DNA from: Hymenoscyphus infarciens
Taxonomy: Eukaryota > Ascomycota > Leotiomycetes > Helotiales > Helotiaceae
Assembly: GCA_001414345.1 (NCBI GenBank)
Contig: LLCB01000211.1
Location: forward strand, 43,478-107,477
Length of the DNA: 64,000 bases
Reading direction: 5' to 3'
The position numbers were made by a program, and so were the translations under genes. The notes under the pieces were generated by a model, which was not told the origin of the DNA, did no database searches, and saw only the letters and a program-made list of their open reading frames with translations. Shown in pieces: positions 60,930-64,000 of the stretch; positions within the stretch are counted from its first letter, which is position 1, and each line of letters begins with the position of its first letter.

Positions 60930-61750
60930 TCTTTAAAGTCTTTATTCTTATTAACTAACCTAGTTATAGTAGATATAGTAGAAGAAGAAGAAGAAGAAGT
61001 AGAGTCTTTAGTAATAAAAGAGTTATTTATCTCTTCTTCTATAGACTTAATTATTTAGTTCTTATAAGGATTATTAGAACTAATAGCTTCTTTATAAGTT
61101 TTAGGTTCTAAAATAAAACCTATAGAAGGCTTCTTAATAATAGTAGCCTTATTATCTTCTTTTATAAGGTTTTTACTCTCTATTTTAGAGACTAAAAGAG
61201 TAGAATTTTTAGATTTTAAAGGCTTTTTAGAAAGCTCTTTATTAGTAGTCTCTATAAGAGTAGACTTATAGTCTTCTTTATATTTTAGTTTATTTTTAGA
61301 CTTTTTATTAGAGTCTAGTTTCTTACTTCTAGTCTTAGATAAGTAGTTAGAGCTATTAGCTTTATAAACTATATTTTTAAGCTTACTATAATCTATAGTA
61401 AGGTTAGATAGATAGTAGACAATATCTAACTAAAGAGCTTTAATCTTAATATTAGCTTTACTATTACTAATATAAATATAGCTCTTATTAAGCTTAATAT
61501 CCTAACCTTTATTAGCTAAAGAGTAAGCTGAAATAAGAGTATTCTTAAGACTAGAGACGTAATATACGTCTTTAATAAGTAGCTTTTTACCTTTATAAGT
61601 AATAGGTATATTACCTTTACTTAGTAGAGGTACTTTAGTATTATTAGCTACTATAATAGAGCTATTAAGCTCTTTAAAATCAAGAAGCCAGCTTATATTA
61701 GGCGTGAAGTGATTAGAAGCCCTAGAGTCTAATACTAGTTTTCTAAGTCT
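60930..61750 (-). mobile_element. Second Copia relic: protease joined to the start of reverse transcriptase
   Basis: The minus strand shows a Copia protease: WLLDFKELN follows LDSRASNHFTPN, where DSRAS is DSGAS with a G-to-A change. Then come NTKVPLLSKGNIPITYKGKK and DVYYVSSLKNTLISAYSLA. About 500 bp further (61082-61113) the frame carries EPKTYKEAISS and NQIIKSIEEEINN, the start of the Copia reverse transcriptase. The integrase that should lie between is missing. Only scattered TAA/TAG stops break it. Confidence 0.75.
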
Positions 61751-62359
61751 TATTCTTAATAAGATTTTACGTTACACCACCTCTCTATAACCTGAAAACA
61801 GAGAGAGTAGTATAGGTTAGTTTTATACTACTCTATAAGTACTATAAAACTAAGACTAAGAAAATACTTTATATAAGCTTTTATACTATAAATCATACGC
61901 TCTTTAAGATAGGCCTTTTAGAAAATTTCTATCTATTTTATTTTAATAGGTTAGGGTTACGTTTTCCTACTTAGTAATTCTTCTCGATTTCCTCTTAAGA
62001 CTACCTTCTTTCTTAACTTTAAATACATATATTATAACTAATACTAAATAAAAACTAATAATAAATATAGAATACTATAATTAACTATTAATAGTACTAT
62101 AATATATAATAATATTATAATATTTACTAAAGTAAAGCTTTATATATATTATTCTAGTTTTAGGAGTTAGTATAGTATATATCTTCTACTACCTAATAAG
62201 TAGTATAAGATTAATAGTTAGAAACTACTTTTTATTAGGTTTTATACTATAATATATATACGCTTTTAAATAGACTTTATAGAATATTTATATCTATTTT
62301 ATCTAGTTAGTTTAGAGTTATATAGTTCTACTTACTAATAATTCTATATTACCCTAGCT

Positions 62360-62388
62360 CTAACCCTAACCCTAACCCTAACCCTAAA
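62360..62388 (+). repeat. Interstitial telomeric repeat (CCCTAA)4
   Basis: Four exact CCCTAA units at 62364-62387 with a partial CTAA before them, inside AT-rich DNA. TTAGGG is the usual filamentous-fungus telomere unit. A single GGTTAGGGTTA occurs about 400 bp upstream at 61962. Confidence 0.9.
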
Positions 62389-63486
62389 GATACTATAGCT
62401 TTCACCTTCTCTAGATATAGTAGCTAGTTATATACTATTCTAAGTAACTTATAAAAAGTATAACTTTTATTATAAGTTTTTAGACTAGAGTAGTATAAAG
62501 TTATAATAATACAAAATATATATTACTATAGAATAGATATATAGAAGTATGTTTAATAGAATAATATACGTAAATACTAGGCTCTAATATAGAAGAAAAG
62601 GAAAAACTATCTCTCTTCTAACTCTAAGAGTAGGCTACTATATATAAGAGGTTCTAAAACTAAATAACGATATACGTTAGCTAATATAAAAGCCTAAACC
62701 TACTTAATCTTACTAAAACAGATAATATAAGATAATAACTATTAAAACCTTATATATAGTAGGTACTTCTAACTATCTAGGCTAGTATTATATTATAAAA
62801 GCTAGTTATTTTTAAGAATTTACTATATTAAAAAGAGTATAGAAATATAATAGTAAAATATAAACGACTTAAATCTTAAACTATTTTAAATAAATAAGAT
62901 ATAAAACTCTTACTAAGAGCTATTTATAAATAGTCTTATTATAATAGTATAAACTATATATAACTAGTAAATAAGTATATAAGGATATATCTAATATAAT
63001 AATATAAACTATTCTTTAAGTTTAATAATAGTAAAATAACTATTAAATTTACTTTTTTTAAAATAAAAAAAGTTAGAATATATATATTTATAAGAGTTTA
63101 GACTATGTAAAGTCTATAACTAAAATTAAAAGAATACTTTAGAAGTATAATACTTATAATCTTAACTAATTATACTTAATTACTAAAATAGACTTTATTT
63201 TATACTAAAATATAAAGTTCTTAATTAAAAAGTATAGATTTATTCTAACTATTATAGATTAAAGAGAGTTTAGAGTAAAGTTAGAAAGAAAACTTTAAAA
63301 GTTAATAGTAGTAATAACCTAGTTAAGAGCTTATTTTAATAGTATACTATCTTATATCTAAATTTAAATAAGACTTCTTACTTAGCTAAAAGTATAAAGA
63401 AAGTAAGACTTCTTACTAAAGTAAGAAGTTAGTAATAGTTTAGCTAGTTAATATTAAATAATAAGTCTAATATAAGAACTATAATA

Positions 63487-63571
63487 ATATAAAATCTATA
63501 TAAATATAAAATCTATATAAATATAAAATCTATATAAATATAAAATCTATATAAATATAAAATCTATATAT
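63487..63571 (+). repeat. 17-bp tandem repeat, five copies
   Basis: Five near-identical units of ATATAAAATCTATATAA in the RIP block. Confidence 0.85.
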
Positions 63572-64000
63572 AAATAAAAAAGAGATATATAAAAGTATCT
63601 TTTATAAAAGAATATATATAAATACTAAGAGCCTATTTAGCTTATATATATCTAGAATATATACTACTAAAAATTAGAAGGTAATATATATATACTAGTA
63701 TTTAGTATATATATTTAAAAGTATTATAAATCTCTTATTTAACCTTATATATCTTAGTATATAGATAAATAAAATTTATATTACTAAAAAAAGATTTAGA
63801 TCTCTAGAGGTATATATCTCTAAAAGTTTATATTTATCTCTTCTTATCTACTAGTTTTATAGTACTAACTTAGATATATACTAATATATATACTATAAGC
63901 TAAACTATTACTTAATATATTAAAAAATAAGTAATAATATATACTAACTTATATAAAGTTACTATTTAGAACATCTTATTAAATATCTATATATATATTT

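Larger units (their letters stand above)
52440..64000. mobile_element. RIP-degraded repeat block 4 (Copia-rich), continuing past the window
   Basis: Over 11.5 kb of AT-rich, gene-free DNA to the right edge. Elements identified inside are listed separately. The stretches 52.44-53.99, 56.45-57.16 and 62.4-63.5 kb hold nothing I could assign. Confidence 0.85.

Noticed and set aside
1..64000. tRNA and rRNA genes
   Set aside because: No convincing B-box with cloverleaf and no rRNA core segment was noticed by eye; a dedicated scan was not possible.

Overview
The window is genomic DNA of a filamentous ascomycete (Pezizomycotina, most likely a Leotiomycete of the Sclerotinia/Botrytis kind). The genes have short 49-65 bp spliceosomal introns with GTANGT donors and CTAAC/CTAAT branch sites. 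The proteins are fungal in type (cellobiose dehydrogenase, ornithine carrier, Lec1-like PX protein, CCT4, RPT1, SDH1). The sequence alternates sharply between normal gene-rich DNA and very AT-rich blocks in which CpA/TpG dinucleotides are visibly scarce and old reading frames carry TAA/TAG where glutamine is expected. That is the signature of repeat-induced point mutation (RIP).

Layout. 1-4.4 kb: ARS2-like gene (minus, running off the left edge) and a TspO/MBR gene (plus), divergent across a G-tract-rich intergenic region. 4.9-7.3 kb: RIP-degraded transposon relic. 7.4-11.2 kb: CCT4 (minus) and RPT1 (plus) diverging from a 392-bp promoter. 11.6-13.9 kb: two broken P-loop ATPase genes on opposite strands (NACHT-like and AAA-type) with a 228-bp MITE and a fragment of a second MITE. 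14-16.9 kb: almost no coding signal apart from a possible broken small cysteine-rich protein. 16.9-23.4 kb: cellobiose dehydrogenase (minus) and succinate dehydrogenase flavoprotein (plus). 23.8-27.9 kb: a small acidic ORF, an hAT-like MITE with an 8-bp target duplication, a Tc1/mariner-like MITE, and a 664-codon uncharacterised gene killed by eight stop codons with no frameshift. 28-35.7 kb: second RIP block. 35.8-44.2 kb: hypothetical ORF, CIA30-like protein, a third MITE with TA duplication, ARG13-type ornithine carrier and CGR1 (divergent), a coiled-coil membrane protein, and a truncated PP2C. 44.3-48.2 kb: third RIP block. 48.5-51.6 kb: Lec1-type PX-domain gene. 51.9-52.4 kb: a degenerate repeat array. 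52.4-64 kb: a large RIP block of Ty1/Copia material with one complete non-autonomous LTR element, a solo LTR, a Copia RT/RNase H relic, a second Copia relic with protease, and an interstitial telomeric repeat.

The intact genes are mostly housekeeping: RNA processing, protein folding and turnover, mitochondrial metabolism, rRNA processing and membrane lipid biology. Cellobiose dehydrogenase is the clear lifestyle gene (plant cell wall oxidation). The accessory interest lies in the mobile DNA: a non-autonomous Copia derivative with its putative autonomous partner nearby, three or four MITE families with clean target duplications, and genes damaged by RIP or by insertions at the block edges. Exon coordinates were worked out by hand from splice signals and reading frame and were not checked against transcripts.
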